The notes beneath the pieces were generated by a model, which was not told the DNA's origin, did no database searches, and was given only the letters and a program-made list of their open reading frames with translations. A stretch of 57,555 nt of DNA, from positions 1 through 57,555 of the forward strand of contig CANTYJ010000036.1 in the NCBI GenBank assembly GCA_947854175.1, read 5' to 3'. Below, piece by piece: positions 25,205-32,741 of the stretch. The translations under genes were made by a program, and so were the position numbers. The stretch comes from an uncultured Turicimonas sp. Lineage in GTDB: Bacteria > Pseudomonadota > Gammaproteobacteria > Burkholderiales > Burkholderiaceae_F. Positions within the stretch are counted from its first letter, which is position 1. Each line of letters begins with the position of its first letter.

Positions 25205-25612
25205 TCACTCACTCCACAATTCTGAAACAACGAAACAATCTATTCCGTGCAAAAAATCCTCTCCTTTCCTAATCCAGTTGTGACCTTCATCACGAAAAAG
25301 ATTTCGTGCTTTTTGTTTGTCTTCTGTATTCGTAATCACTGCGCACCATTCAACGCCTGATTCAAAATGAACTAGATCGGAATACCCACTTGCGTCTTCC
25401 TCAAAACATGGATGAATTTTTATGAATCTTGCACCCTTGAAAACAGGCTTGAATTTCCAAAGTCCGTCATAGATGAATTCAAGAACGGTGCCATCAGAAC
25501 AAAGAATTAAATCTGGATAATCATTTTCATCCGATTTCCAACAACCGACTTCATCGTAAATGTCGCCATCGAATTCAAGAAGATCATCGGAACGTCCCCA
25601 AATCGTTAACAT
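25205..25612 (-). CDS. Conserved phage/plasmid small protein, unknown
   Basis: 135 residues. IWGRSDDLLEFDGDI, then CSDGTVLEFIYD-G-LWKFKPVFKG and YSDLVHFESGVEWCAV, is a pattern I recall in prophages and mobile elements, without a known function. AGGAAC precedes the ATG; its start overlaps the previous gene by 7 bp. Confidence 0.6.
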   Translation of the reverse strand: MLTIWGRSDDLLEFDGDIYDEVGCWKSDENDYPDLILCSDGTVLEFIYDGLWKFKPVFKGARFIKIHPCFEEDASGYSDLVHFESGVEWCAVITNTEDKQKARNLFRDEGHNWIRKGEDFLHGIDCFVVSELWSE

Positions 25613-25986
25613 GTTCCTACATCTCCCAATATGAATCCAACGTGCTTAAATAATGAGGTTTTACGAACCGTTCCGTCCGGTTGATTTTCTTCAACGCTGT
25701 CACGTTTTGAAAATGAATAGAGTGGTGTAATCTTGATCCTGTCAAGTGCCCTTTCCAATTGCCCCATGAGGAAAGGAGCTCCCCCAATCATTGCGTATTC
25801 AATATCCGTTTTGCCGGCAATCTCTGCGATTTTTTTTGCCCTTGACACGATAATTTCTATGTCAGGTAATTCATCAAAAGTTAATAATTTCTTCAATCGC
25901 TGAAGATCATCCCCTTCCAAATCAAAAACGCCTGCTTCTTTTTGCTCGGGCGTTGCCGGATGCATAGTCAAATTTAAAATTTTCAT
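25606..25986 (-). CDS. Conserved small protein of mobile elements, unknown
   Basis: 126 residues. LNLTMHPATPEQKEAGVFDL, LLTFDELPDIEII, then AMIGGAPFLMGQLERAL and ITPLYSFSKRDS and a final FKHVGF form a recognisable conserved family in phages and integrated elements. I know no proven function. GGAGTGAAGA precedes the ATG directly after a terminator. Confidence 0.6.
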   Translation of the reverse strand: MKILNLTMHPATPEQKEAGVFDLEGDDLQRLKKLLTFDELPDIEIIVSRAKKIAEIAGKTDIEYAMIGGAPFLMGQLERALDRIKITPLYSFSKRDSVEENQPDGTVRKTSLFKHVGFILGDVGTC

Positions 25987-25995
25987 TCTTCACTC

Positions 25996-26023
25996 CAAAA
26001 AATTAAGCCCCGCACGGGGGCTT
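25996..26023 (-). terminator. intrinsic terminator inside leftward operon
   Basis: Stem AAGCCCC/GGGGCTT followed on the minus strand by TTTTTT with one A break. It ends the recombination module 10 nt after the 26033 stop. Confidence 0.8.
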
Positions 26024-26032
26024 GTTCCATTC

Positions 26033-26815
26033 TCAAATGTACCTTCTTGTTGCACGAACAGTAGCTACCGTTTCGACTGAAACGCCTGGAATCTTAATTT
26101 GTCCGTTTGTTGCCTTAACGTAAGCATTCAACTTAGATTCATTGATTTTTATCCATTCGTTAAATTCCGGATGTTCTGCAAGAAAATTCAGGAACAACTT
26201 CATGTTCACAATTTTTCCTTGGAGTTTCGTTGAGACACTGGCGCCCTTTGTTTTCTTTGTTTCTGCAACTACAACCGGAGCCACGGATTCAGAAACCTTC
26301 AATTGTGCGGTTTCAACTTTTTCAACCGCTTTATTCATTTCTTCATCAGTAACATTGGCCTTACTTTCTTGAAGTGCTTGCACTTCCAAGGCGGCTTTTC
26401 TGGCCTCTTCTTCCGCCTGTTCTCGTGCTTTTCTGGCCTCTTCTTCCAGTCTCCTCTGTTCCAATTGAGCCTTTCGCTCCTGTTCCTGATGATAGGCAGC
26501 AATTTTTTCTTTTAGCCCGTGAACCGCTTCATCAATTTTCTCTTTGATGGGATTAAATGCTGATTGAATGCTGGCTCGTACCTCATTGAGTGGAGCAACT
26601 GCTTCTGCGCGCAGCCTTTCGCATCTCGATCCAAAACCGCTAAATTTGTTCAGAATTTCGACCGCTTTTTCATAATCCTGCTGATTGTGAATTTGAATGA
26701 CTGAAGCGTCCATCACCTCAATTTCGAGGTCGTCCATGATTGATGACGGGTCGAATACGGGGTAAGAAACAACAGCTATTTGTTTTTGATTGTTAGTTGA
26801 AATAGTTGATTCCAT
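26033..26815 (-). CDS. Coiled-coil protein of the recombination module
   Basis: 260 residues. The N-terminal half has an anchor-like helical region (YEKAVEILNKFSGFGSRCERLR). Residues about 100-160 form a long Glu/Arg/Ala coiled coil (EQERKAQLEQRRLEEEARK). A C-terminal globular part follows. Similar coiled-coil proteins accompany exonuclease/annealase pairs in phages; the exact role is unknown. Its start overlaps the exonuclease gene by 23 bp. Confidence 0.6.
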   Translation of the reverse strand: MESTISTNNQKQIAVVSYPVFDPSSIMDDLEIEVMDASVIQIHNQQDYEKAVEILNKFSGFGSRCERLRAEAVAPLNEVRASIQSAFNPIKEKIDEAVHGLKEKIAAYHQEQERKAQLEQRRLEEEARKAREQAEEEARKAALEVQALQESKANVTDEEMNKAVEKVETAQLKVSESVAPVVVAETKKTKGASVSTKLQGKIVNMKLFLNFLAEHPEFNEWIKINESKLNAYVKATNGQIKIPGVSVETVATVRATRRYI

Positions 26816-27434
26816 GATTTTTAGTCCAATTGAAAAGATTTAAACAGCTCTCGAACGCAGAAAAATCATCTTTTGATTTGCATTCGTGAAAAACATAGGA
26901 TGCGTCATGCTTGAGCTGAACAGCCGCTCTCTTGAAAACAATCCTTGAGGGATTTTCAATGTTTGCTTTGAGTAATTGTTCGTAGGCGGCTAACTGGATA
27001 CCTACCTCCTCAAACAGATCCGCCGTTGTTTTCAGATCAACAATCCAAAATTCATTGTTGATTTTCAAAACACGGTCAACGGCTCCCGCGTATTTCCGAA
27101 CAGGATGAATCAACCGGAGTTCGTTGAAAATGACCTCTGGTTGAAAGTCCTGTTTGAATGATCTCCACGCCTGGAGATACGGCCACCATTCGCTGTCCAC
27201 TGATGATTCGTCTAAATCTCCGAAATCATCATATTCAGCGCAGGCATGAACGGCGGTCCCTCGTTGAGCCGCATAGTCAAGAGTTTTCCGAGGGACAAAA
27301 CGGTAACGCTTTTCCATCAGCAAGCTCATTGCCTGAGTGACAGAAACATAATGGTTACCGTTTTGATCCTCATAGCGATGTCCGTTCTCTGTGAAATTTG
27401 CCTGTATCCTATCGGGTTTGAGTTTCAATTTCAT
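26793..27434 (-). CDS. Phage PD-(D/E)XK recombination exonuclease
   Basis: 213 residues. RGTAVHACAE, AGAVDRVL and FWIVDLKTTA (the D...D-L-K catalytic set) followed by QLAAYEQL are the RecB/Cas4/YqaJ-type nuclease motifs in order. It should degrade one strand at double-strand ends to provide substrate for RecT, encoded immediately upstream. Gap to RecT is 2 nt. Confidence 0.82.
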   Translation of the reverse strand: MKLKLKPDRIQANFTENGHRYEDQNGNHYVSVTQAMSLLMEKRYRFVPRKTLDYAAQRGTAVHACAEYDDFGDLDESSVDSEWWPYLQAWRSFKQDFQPEVIFNELRLIHPVRKYAGAVDRVLKINNEFWIVDLKTTADLFEEVGIQLAAYEQLLKANIENPSRIVFKRAAVQLKHDASYVFHECKSKDDFSAFESCLNLFNWTKNHGINYFN

Positions 27435-27436
27435 TT

Positions 27437-28396
27437 TTAGAAGGGAGCTCCTGTAGTTGGTTCTGGTGAAGACGCTCTTTGAGGCATTGGAGACTGAACC
27501 TGATGTACATCTGCGACAGAAGCCGCCAGACTATCCTCTTCCATAATTTCCTGAGTTCTGTTCTTGAAGGCCTCCGTCAGATAATTTCTAAGCTCTTTTG
27601 GAGAAGCACGCCACAAAGAATTGAGTTCTTTTTTATCTTTTGCCGCATAGAACTTTTCTGTCCACAGTGCTATCTGGTCCTCTCCAAAGAGATTTTCTGA
27701 TGTATGGTTTTCAACAGGTGCTTGACTTGCGACAGGCTGAACTTCCACAACCTCTTTTTCCTGCACAGGTTCAAGTGTTGGTTGTGGTCTTGCATCCAGT
27801 TGTGGAGCCTCTCTGCGTTTTGGCATTTGAAAGTTTCTCTGCTGTTCTACAACCGGCTGAGCCTTAACTTCGAATTCAACATCCATCTGATCTTCTACAC
27901 CGATGCCGTTAAGAACATCAGCGAAACCGTCACGGATGGCATAGCTACGAGCTCTCATCTGAAGCATTCGATGTGTATATTTTGCCCATGGGTCTCTGCT
28001 CATCAATCCTGCATTCTTAGCCTGGATCAGAGAGAAGGTTCGAACTATTGCTGAAGCTTGACCCTTTCGTTTGATTGAGCATTTTGCAATCAATCCTGCT
28101 CTCTCATCAACAATAACTTCCTCCTTGATATCCTCAAGCAGCCCAGAGCCTCGGACAACTGCCAAAGCAGTATCGCCCCAAAGGATCGGCCTGCCATTTA
28201 TTACCGCCAAACCTTGAAGAATTTGAAGGAAGGGCATTTTGAGATTGTTTGCCCACATCATCGCAATGATGATGTCCTCAGGTTTGTTTTGGAAACTCTT
28301 GGGGATTAACTGAGACTTGCTGATTTTGCTGGCAAAAGAAAATGCCTGATCTAAATCGCTAGGAAAGCCCGCCATCAAAGAATACGTGTTGCTCAT
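27437..28396 (-). CDS. recT: RecT-family single-strand annealing protein
   Basis: 319 residues. FASKISKSQLIPKSFQNKPE, then MMWANNLKMPFLQILQGLAV, NGRPILWGDTALAVV and RMLQMRARSYAIRDGFADVL are RecT family signatures. Residues from about 195 on are Pro/Gln/Glu-rich and likely disordered, with a small helical tail. It anneals complementary single strands during phage recombination and replication, paired with the exonuclease downstream. AGAGGAAAACAA precedes the ATG. Confidence 0.9.
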   Translation of the reverse strand: MSNTYSLMAGFPSDLDQAFSFASKISKSQLIPKSFQNKPEDIIIAMMWANNLKMPFLQILQGLAVINGRPILWGDTALAVVRGSGLLEDIKEEVIVDERAGLIAKCSIKRKGQASAIVRTFSLIQAKNAGLMSRDPWAKYTHRMLQMRARSYAIRDGFADVLNGIGVEDQMDVEFEVKAQPVVEQQRNFQMPKRREAPQLDARPQPTLEPVQEKEVVEVQPVASQAPVENHTSENLFGEDQIALWTEKFYAAKDKKELNSLWRASPKELRNYLTEAFKNRTQEIMEEDSLAASVADVHQVQSPMPQRASSPEPTTGAPF

Positions 28397-28430
28397 TTGT
28401 TTTCCTCTAGAATGAATAAGAAAAAGTTGA

Positions 28431-28661
28431 TCAGAGGCCGTAATAATTACGACCGATAAAAAAAATAAGTTCGCGCGTCAATACAAGAATTCCAACAAGG
28501 AACAGTGCTCCAAAAAAGAAAGCGATCATGTCTCGTCTTTCCTCTCTGTCAGTGACGAATGTTCTGTAAATTTCGATTATTTCTAAATGCAGTCCACAGG
28601 CGATAGCAACCGGAACCGTGACCAATGCGATGCACAGGATGAGTGTAAGTCCGTCAAACAT
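28431..28661 (-). CDS. Small membrane protein, two TM helices
   Basis: 76 residues from ATG 28661, with AAGGAGTCCCAA upstream; an upstream start at 28682 has no such site. Hydrophobic helices at about 4-25 and 48-70 are separated by a charged loop (FVTDREERRD). Family unknown. It sits between the antirepressor-like gene and recT. Confidence 0.55.
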   Translation of the reverse strand: MFDGLTLILCIALVTVPVAIACGLHLEIIEIYRTFVTDREERRDMIAFFFGALFLVGILVLTRELIFFIGRNYYGL

Positions 28662-28689
28662 TTGGGACTCCTTGAAAATCAAAAGGTAA

Positions 28690-28758
28690 AAGAGCCCTCC
28701 GCCCCACCTTAGTGAGGTGCCACGTTCAGACCAAAGTGGGTTTAATGGCGGAGGTTTT
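28690..28758 (-). other. Three-way-junction RNA element after the Rha gene
   Basis: A closing stem CCTCCGCC/GGCGGAGG (28696-28703 with 28747-28754) encloses hairpins CACCT/AGGTG (28705-28719) and CCAC/GTGG (28720-28739). On the minus strand GCTCTTTTA follows, so it may act as an elaborate terminator or 3' stabiliser between the two genes. Confidence 0.55.
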
Positions 28759-28770
28759 GGAGAAAAACTG

Positions 28771-29625
28771 TTAGGAGTTACGCTCTATCAGCCGCTTCAT
28801 GCGGCCGAGGAACCATAACGGCTCATGCCAGACATCGTAGAACCGTGAAGCCTGAGGGTGGTTCTGTTTAAGGGCCTCAACGGCAGCCCACTGAATCAAA
28901 GGTTTGAAAAGTTCACCATAACAGTAAACCAGCGATTTGATAGCCTGAAATTCGTCCGGCATGATAGTTAATTTGTTTGCCTGTTGTTGCGTAGCAGGGA
29001 ACAAATTGAATGTGAACTCGTCTGACTGGCTGACATAAATTGACGGCATTTCAACTGGAGAGGCCTTTTCTTGCACATCCGGCAGATTAAAGTCAGCGAT
29101 TATCAGGCCATCGATGAACTTCAAAGCTGTTTCGTAATCACGCTGAAGCAAGCAAGTGTAACGAGGAATTCTGAATCGTCTTTTCAGAATCTGGTAAACA
29201 GCACTGTAATTTCTCCGTCCAAACAAGGCATGAGTTTTACGCATTACGTGGCTGGAAATTTCGTACTGCTGTTCAGGTGTGATTAAAGAGGTGTCTTGTT
29301 CGTTCTGATTAAGACGTTCTTTTAATTCATAGAAGGTTTGTACCAGAGCTAGCTTGAAATTTACAACAATCTCAGTATTTTTGAAGAATGTTAGGAGAAG
29401 TGTTGTTTGTGGTTCATTCAAAACTGCTATCTCTCGTTTTTGGTTGCCACCTGCTGTTTTTAATGATTCTGTTTCAAAAAGAACATCGCCGAACGTTTTA
29501 AGTTTATCAATGTACTTTTTGATTAACTGAAGGACTGCACGATGTTCAATTTGAACACCCACTGAAATTATGGAAGAAGTCGTGAATAAATTATTTCCAC
29601 GAACAAAAGCTAAGGTATTTGACAT
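28771..29625 (-). CDS. Rha-family/ORF6C protein, antirepressor (ant) counterpart
   Basis: 284 residues. The N-terminal Rha domain has SVGVQIEHRAVLQLIKKY, KTAGGNQKREIAVLNEPQ and then LLLTFFKNTEIVVNFKLALV. The centre resembles ORF6C/KilA-C regions (YEISSHVMRKTHALFGRRNY). Such proteins act as phage regulators and antirepressors. The C4-like RNA lies directly upstream as in P1/P7 immI, which supports an ant-type role. The ribosome site GGAG sits in the loop of a small hairpin (TAAGT/ACTTA), adjacent to the C4 target sequence. Confidence 0.8.
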   Translation of the reverse strand: MSNTLAFVRGNNLFTTSSIISVGVQIEHRAVLQLIKKYIDKLKTFGDVLFETESLKTAGGNQKREIAVLNEPQTTLLLTFFKNTEIVVNFKLALVQTFYELKERLNQNEQDTSLITPEQQYEISSHVMRKTHALFGRRNYSAVYQILKRRFRIPRYTCLLQRDYETALKFIDGLIIADFNLPDVQEKASPVEMPSIYVSQSDEFTFNLFPATQQQANKLTIMPDEFQAIKSLVYCYGELFKPLIQWAAVEALKQNHPQASRFYDVWHEPLWFLGRMKRLIERNS

Positions 29626-29631
29626 TTAAGT

Positions 29632-29684
29632 CTCCACTTACAAGTTTTAAATCCTTGTGCCCGAGACCAATCGGGTGAACAAGG
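29632..29684 (-). promoter_or_regulatory. Target (a2/b2) region of the C4-like RNA at the Rha ribosome site
   Basis: a2 GATTGGTCTC (29672-29663) lies in the loop and stem of a hairpin CCTTGT...ACAAGG plus CCCGA...TCGGG (29653-29684). b2 GTAAGTGGAG (29641-29632) includes the ribosome site of the Rha gene. Both are complementary to segments of the upstream RNA (29691-29715), so pairing would block translation start. Confidence 0.7.
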
Positions 29685-29689
29685 TCTTG

Positions 29690-29836
29690 AGGGTTGGTCT
29701 TGCCGAGTAAGTGGTATCGGTGTGCTTTCGCACCCCTCAAGCCTCGTTCATAGAGACTTGCTAAAGGGTCGCATTTGAAATGCTACCCTTCAACCGCCAT
29801 AAAAAAACGCCTTACGGCGGTTAACACCACTTACTC
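29690..29836 (-). ncRNA. C4-type antisense RNA (phage P1/P7 c4-like)
   Basis: On the minus strand the region folds into hairpins AACCGCC/GGCGGTT (29792-29822), AAGGGT-GCATT/AATGC-ACCCTT (29764-29790), CAAGTCTC/GAGGCTTG (29738-29760, with a G-U pair only on this strand) and GTGC-GAAA-GCAC (29722-29733). It ends with b' ACCACTTACTC (29715-29705) and a' AGACCAACCC (29700-29691). These two segments are complementary to upstream a1/b1 (29859-29826) and downstream a2/b2 near the Rha ribosome site. The a-b-b'-a'-a-b layout before an antirepressor gene is that of the P1/P7 C4 RNA. A short hairpin CGCC-GTAA-GGCG plus T7 (29819-29801) competes with the first stem. Processing (by RNase P in P1) is not testable here. 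Confidence 0.72.
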
Positions 29837-29848
29837 AATTTTTGCAGG

Positions 29849-29859
29849 AGACCAATCCC
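29849..29859 (-). promoter_or_regulatory. a1 element 5' of the C4-like RNA
   Basis: GGGATTGGTCT on the minus strand pairs with AGACCAACCC (29700-29691) over 10 bp with one bulged A. It repeats the a2 sequence near the Rha gene. Together with b1 (29836-29826) it can hold the C4 segments in an inactive precursor fold. Confidence 0.65.
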
Positions 29860-29881
29860 GCGTCTGTTTCCAGACAGAAAT

Positions 29882-29911
29882 AGTATAGCCATTTTTACAA
29901 GCTCTTGTAAA
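29882..29911 (-). promoter_or_regulatory. Promoter with palindromic operator for the C4/Rha unit
   Basis: Minus strand TTTACA (29911-29906), 18 bp, TATACT (29887-29882). The -35 region lies within a perfect inverted repeat TTTACAAG-AG-CTTGTAAA (29894-29911), a likely repressor site. Its sequence differs from the CI-type operators at 34.1 and 35.9 kb, so a second regulator may act here. Confidence 0.6.
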
Positions 29912-29916
29912 GAGCA

Positions 29917-29940
29917 ATTAAAAAGCCTCCAAAAGGAGGC
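29917..29940 (-). terminator. intrinsic terminator after the 29953 gene
   Basis: Stem GCCTCC/GGAGGC, loop TTTT, followed by TTTTTAAT on the minus strand. It separates the upstream cassette from the C4 promoter. Confidence 0.85.
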
Positions 29941-29952
29941 AGGTGAATATTT

Positions 29953-30864
29953 TTATTTTTTTGGGAGTGGCCAAATCATTTGAGGCTCTCTGTCGAGCTG
30001 TTGTACTTTCACTGATTTAACCGAAAAGATTTTCAAGCAGCCTTCTCCGTCCATCCCGTATTCCGCCTTAAATAAAATCGTGGAAGTGGGAAACCCCTTC
30101 TTGAAAAAATATTTAACTTTCCCTTTTAATTCCTCGAACTTCAGAAAATCTTCATCTTCGATTTTCGCGTAGAGGATTGGATTTTTATCCGTTCTGAAGG
30201 CCCAAAAGTCCTGAATATCTTCTGGCTGTGAAATTAACATCAACACTCCAGATAGTTTGAACGGCTCCAGAAACTCATCTCCCCACCTGATAAGACTCAA
30301 TATTTTTCTTGTTTCAGGATATTCTAAACTTTCAATACGGTTTTCTTTCTTGGTTGCGTACTCTGCGACCATAATGTCCACAGTGTCATATAAATTGAAT
30401 ATGGTCCAAAGAATCTTCCTTATCGTCTCATTCTCCGGTAAAGGAATTTCTATCCTTTCATGTTCCGTGTAATAAACATCGTCCGATGAGGAGAATCCAT
30501 GTTCTTCAATTTCAGACTCAGTAAGAGAGCTTAAGTAGGCATCTCCTTCGTACCCTCGCACCTCTCTTTTTTTCACTAATTTCAGATCCGATGAACCAAC
30601 TTTCAATGAGTATGATGACTCCGCAGTCAAGTATCGAATATCGACTGCTGGGAATCCGTCTTTCACAGCGTTATAGAAGAAAAAGCTAGAGTCATAGTTG
30701 TCAATCCTATCTGGGATCAGCTCCCCATTAAAAAAAACAACCAATTTTTCTTCCGGACTATTTTCGTTAAATCCCACCACTAAAGAACAAAGGTTTATTA
30801 ACCACTCTTCATCAAAAGGGTCTGTTCCAATGTAATCTCGATTTTGAATAATTATTTTGTCCAT
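29953..30864 (-). CDS. Phage protein of unknown function
   Basis: 303 residues, acidic, no signal peptide or membrane helix, no catalytic motif seen. It is flanked by its own terminator. Its weak ribosome site suggests low expression. Position between the LprI-like gene and the C4 unit suggests an accessory (moron) cassette. Confidence 0.5.
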   Translation of the reverse strand: MDKIIIQNRDYIGTDPFDEEWLINLCSLVVGFNENSPEEKLVVFFNGELIPDRIDNYDSSFFFYNAVKDGFPAVDIRYLTAESSYSLKVGSSDLKLVKKREVRGYEGDAYLSSLTESEIEEHGFSSSDDVYYTEHERIEIPLPENETIRKILWTIFNLYDTVDIMVAEYATKKENRIESLEYPETRKILSLIRWGDEFLEPFKLSGVLMLISQPEDIQDFWAFRTDKNPILYAKIEDEDFLKFEELKGKVKYFFKKGFPTSTILFKAEYGMDGEGCLKIFSVKSVKVQQLDREPQMIWPLPKK

Positions 30865-30880
30865 AATCTTGCTGTGGTGT

Positions 30881-31729
30881 TTATTTCATTGAAGCCAATT
30901 CATCAGCTCTTTTCTTTGTCCACTCATTCAGACATGAAACATGGTTGAGCAATCCGGCCGAACCACTATCTTCCTCTAGTTTGCAGTCTTTGTCCCGGGC
31001 TTTTATCCAAGCTCTTTGTTTGGTCCGGAGCTCTTTTTTCTGTGCGGCATTCAGCTTCGACATTACAGCCTTGTATTCGGCATTCAATCTTTTGTCTTCT
31101 TTTTCGAGTTCTGCTTGAGTGCATTCAGTCATGCCTGCCATATTGCCCTCTTCAAAAGCTTGTTTGCAAACATCTGTGGGTTGTTTTCCTTGTTCGTTTG
31201 GCACAGCAGTCGGTTCTTCAATTACTGGCGGTTCCGGTTCAAAAAGATTTATTGCCTGCTTGAAGGGACCTCTTTTTGTGTCGATATATGCCACTGAAAA
31301 TACTGGAGCCGGAGTAGCAAGAAAGTCTTTGTTGTCTGTATATACGCCAACAACTTGGTATTTTTTGTTGAACACCATATTGTCCATAGTTGTGTCAAAC
31401 AAATCTTTGAAATAGTTCTTCAGTTTTGCTCTGCGACTGTCATTGAATAAGGCGGGATAATTGAGCTGCAGAAAAACGGGCTCTCCGCCGCTATAACCAA
31501 AGAATTGTGGCCCAAAAATATTTTTTTCTTGAAGTTTTTTGACTTCGACTTCAAAGTAGTAAATCTTAGAATCTGGCTTGAGGCGTGGATGTTCAATGAT
31601 TTCAGCTCCGTTTTGTGCACTATTGAGCTTAATCATTTCTATGAATGCTGCTTCATCTGCAGTAGCTGTCAAACTAAGCAAAGAGACAGCCAGACAAAGA
31701 GCTATTTTTTTTATTTTTGAGTTGTTCAT
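30881..31729 (-). CDS. Secreted protein with C-terminal LprI-type (DUF1311) lysozyme-inhibitor domain
   Basis: 282 residues from ATG 31729 (TTGGAGAAATCA before it). A signal peptide (KIKKIALCLAVSLLSLTATAD) leads to a periplasmic N-terminal domain of about 150 residues of unknown fold and a Pro/Glu linker. The C-terminal domain contains EDKRLNAEYKAVMSKL and LRTKQRAWIKARDKDC, the LprI signature, with paired Cys. LprI proteins inhibit lysozyme or assist periplasmic defence. In a prophage this looks like lysogenic conversion (inference). Confidence 0.75.
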   Translation of the reverse strand: MNNSKIKKIALCLAVSLLSLTATADEAAFIEMIKLNSAQNGAEIIEHPRLKPDSKIYYFEVEVKKLQEKNIFGPQFFGYSGGEPVFLQLNYPALFNDSRRAKLKNYFKDLFDTTMDNMVFNKKYQVVGVYTDNKDFLATPAPVFSVAYIDTKRGPFKQAINLFEPEPPVIEEPTAVPNEQGKQPTDVCKQAFEEGNMAGMTECTQAELEKEDKRLNAEYKAVMSKLNAAQKKELRTKQRAWIKARDKDCKLEEDSGSAGLLNHVSCLNEWTKKRADELASMK

Positions 31730-31872
31730 TGATTTCTCCAAGATAGGAACTTTCCCATTCTACCTGTCTCAGAATCATTCAAACAGTTAAGCCTCCTCCT
31801 AATATTAGTTAGTTTCTAAACCTAGTTAACCGTGGAAGAAGGAAGGGGCTTAAATTTTTGAACATCTTATGT

Positions 31873-31899
31873 TAAAACAAGCCCGCTTTTGACGGGCTT
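31873..31899 (-). terminator. intrinsic terminator
   Basis: Stem AAGCCCG/CGGGCTT with loop TCAAAAG, then TGTTTTAA on the minus strand. It ends the 31903-32160 gene. Confidence 0.8.
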
Positions 31900-31902
31900 A
31901 AC

Positions 31903-32160
31903 TCAACTGGCTCTTGCTTGCCGTATTTTTTCTTCGTGTTCTACGGTGCTCTTTGCTTCCTCTACGATGTTGTAAAGCGCTTCTTCATCATCCCAATAAA
32001 GAGGCGGAAGTTCAAACTCAGAGCCTTCCATATAGGACTTCACGAGTGCTGGAATAAATTCCTCACGAACATAGCATTCAAGACGCCGTGGCAAATTACT
32101 CTGAGCTAAATCTATTGCGTACTCAAGATTCAGCTTTTCTATTCTCTCGTTGTTGTTCAT
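31903..32160 (-). CDS. Small phage protein, unknown
   Basis: 85 residues from ATG 32160, which has TTGGAGAAATCA upstream, the same leader as the LprI-like gene. An upstream in-frame ATG (32214) falls before the terminator hairpin. Acidic, helical, no motif. Confidence 0.5.
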   Translation of the reverse strand: MNNNERIEKLNLEYAIDLAQSNLPRRLECYVREEFIPALVKSYMEGSEFELPPLYWDDEEALYNIVEEAKSTVEHEEKIRQARAS

Positions 32161-32173
32161 TGATTTCTCCAAA

Positions 32174-32204
32174 TAAAAAAGGGCGGAGCCTTTGCACCCC
32201 GCCC
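32174..32204 (-). terminator. intrinsic terminator, cassette boundary
   Basis: Stem GGGCGG/CCGCCC on the minus strand, loop containing GTGCAAAGG, followed by TTTTTTAT. The loop and stem resemble the terminator at 32656-32683. Confidence 0.85.
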
Positions 32205-32253
32205 AATCACACACACACCTTCAAGAGATTGTTCAATCAAATTGAACTACTCA

Positions 32254-32270
32254 TGCTCGTCTTTCCGAGC
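32254..32270 (-). repeat. Hairpin repeat copy 1 (boxB-like)
   Basis: TGCTCGTCTTTCCGAGC on the plus strand, identical to 33309-33325. On the minus strand it is a 5-bp stem GCTCG/CGAGC with purine loop GAAAGA, similar in size to lambdoid boxB hairpins. Role unknown. Confidence 0.5.
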
Positions 32271-32309
32271 TGTCAATTAGCCAGTGTAGCTGGCCGATTC
32301 TGCTCATCT

Positions 32310-32642
32310 TCATTCATCATCATCTTCACTAGCATCACGCCGGTTGTCAATCCAGCAGAGTTTGCGTTTACACTCCTCACAGTCCCTGTGACAATGCCGA
32401 TTCGTAAGACTGAACAGTTCTTCATGCAGTCGCCTTGCTTTAACAGCCGCCAATTCGATCTTTCTGAAAACTGGCAGTTCATGAGGGCAAGAGGTAGAAC
32501 TAGGGCAAGATGCAGAACCAATCAATCTCCTCAGCAACTCTTTCTGCTCACGACATTGCATTCTGAGCAGCTTTATCTTTTCCTCTCTAGAAACAATAAA
32601 CATTTCCCGTTCTTCCACATTGATTTTTATTGTTGCGTGCAT
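32310..32642 (-). CDS. Small Cys-rich phage protein, unknown
   Basis: 110 residues from ATG 32642 (GGAG upstream, immediately after a terminator T-run). Basic helical N-terminal half; C-terminal cluster CHRDCEECKRKLC plus CPSSTSCP could bind zinc. No family recognised. Confidence 0.55.
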   Translation of the reverse strand: MHATIKINVEEREMFIVSREEKIKLLRMQCREQKELLRRLIGSASCPSSTSCPHELPVFRKIELAAVKARRLHEELFSLTNRHCHRDCEECKRKLCWIDNRRDASEDDDE

Positions 32643-32655
32643 AGTTTTTTTCTCC

Positions 32656-32683
32656 AAAAAAAAGCGGAGCCCTTGCACTCCGC
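32656..32683 (-). terminator. intrinsic terminator
   Basis: Stem GCGGAG/CTCCGC with loop TGCAAGGG, then eight T on the minus strand, directly before the next ribosome site. Confidence 0.85.
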
Positions 32684-32692
32684 CGAATCCAA

Positions 32693-32715
32693 TAAAAAAG
32701 CCCGCCGAAGCGAGC
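32693..32715 (-). terminator. intrinsic terminator after hicA
   Basis: Stem GCTCGC/GCGGGC with a TTCG tetraloop (one G-U pair valid only on the minus strand), then TTTTTTATT. A second terminator follows within 10 nt. Confidence 0.82.
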
Positions 32716-32741
32716 TATCACTAAATAATTAAAATATCAAA

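Noticed and set aside
29801-29819. Stand-alone intrinsic terminator in the Rha leader
   Set aside because: The 4-bp stem is weak alone and overlaps a better 7-bp stem of the C4-like fold; treated as a possible alternative structure rather than a separate terminator.
32088-32732. Long plus-strand frame of 214 codons
   Set aside because: It runs antisense to two leftward cassettes with good ribosome sites and across two terminators, has no ribosome site, and reads as low-complexity Ser/Phe-rich antisense.
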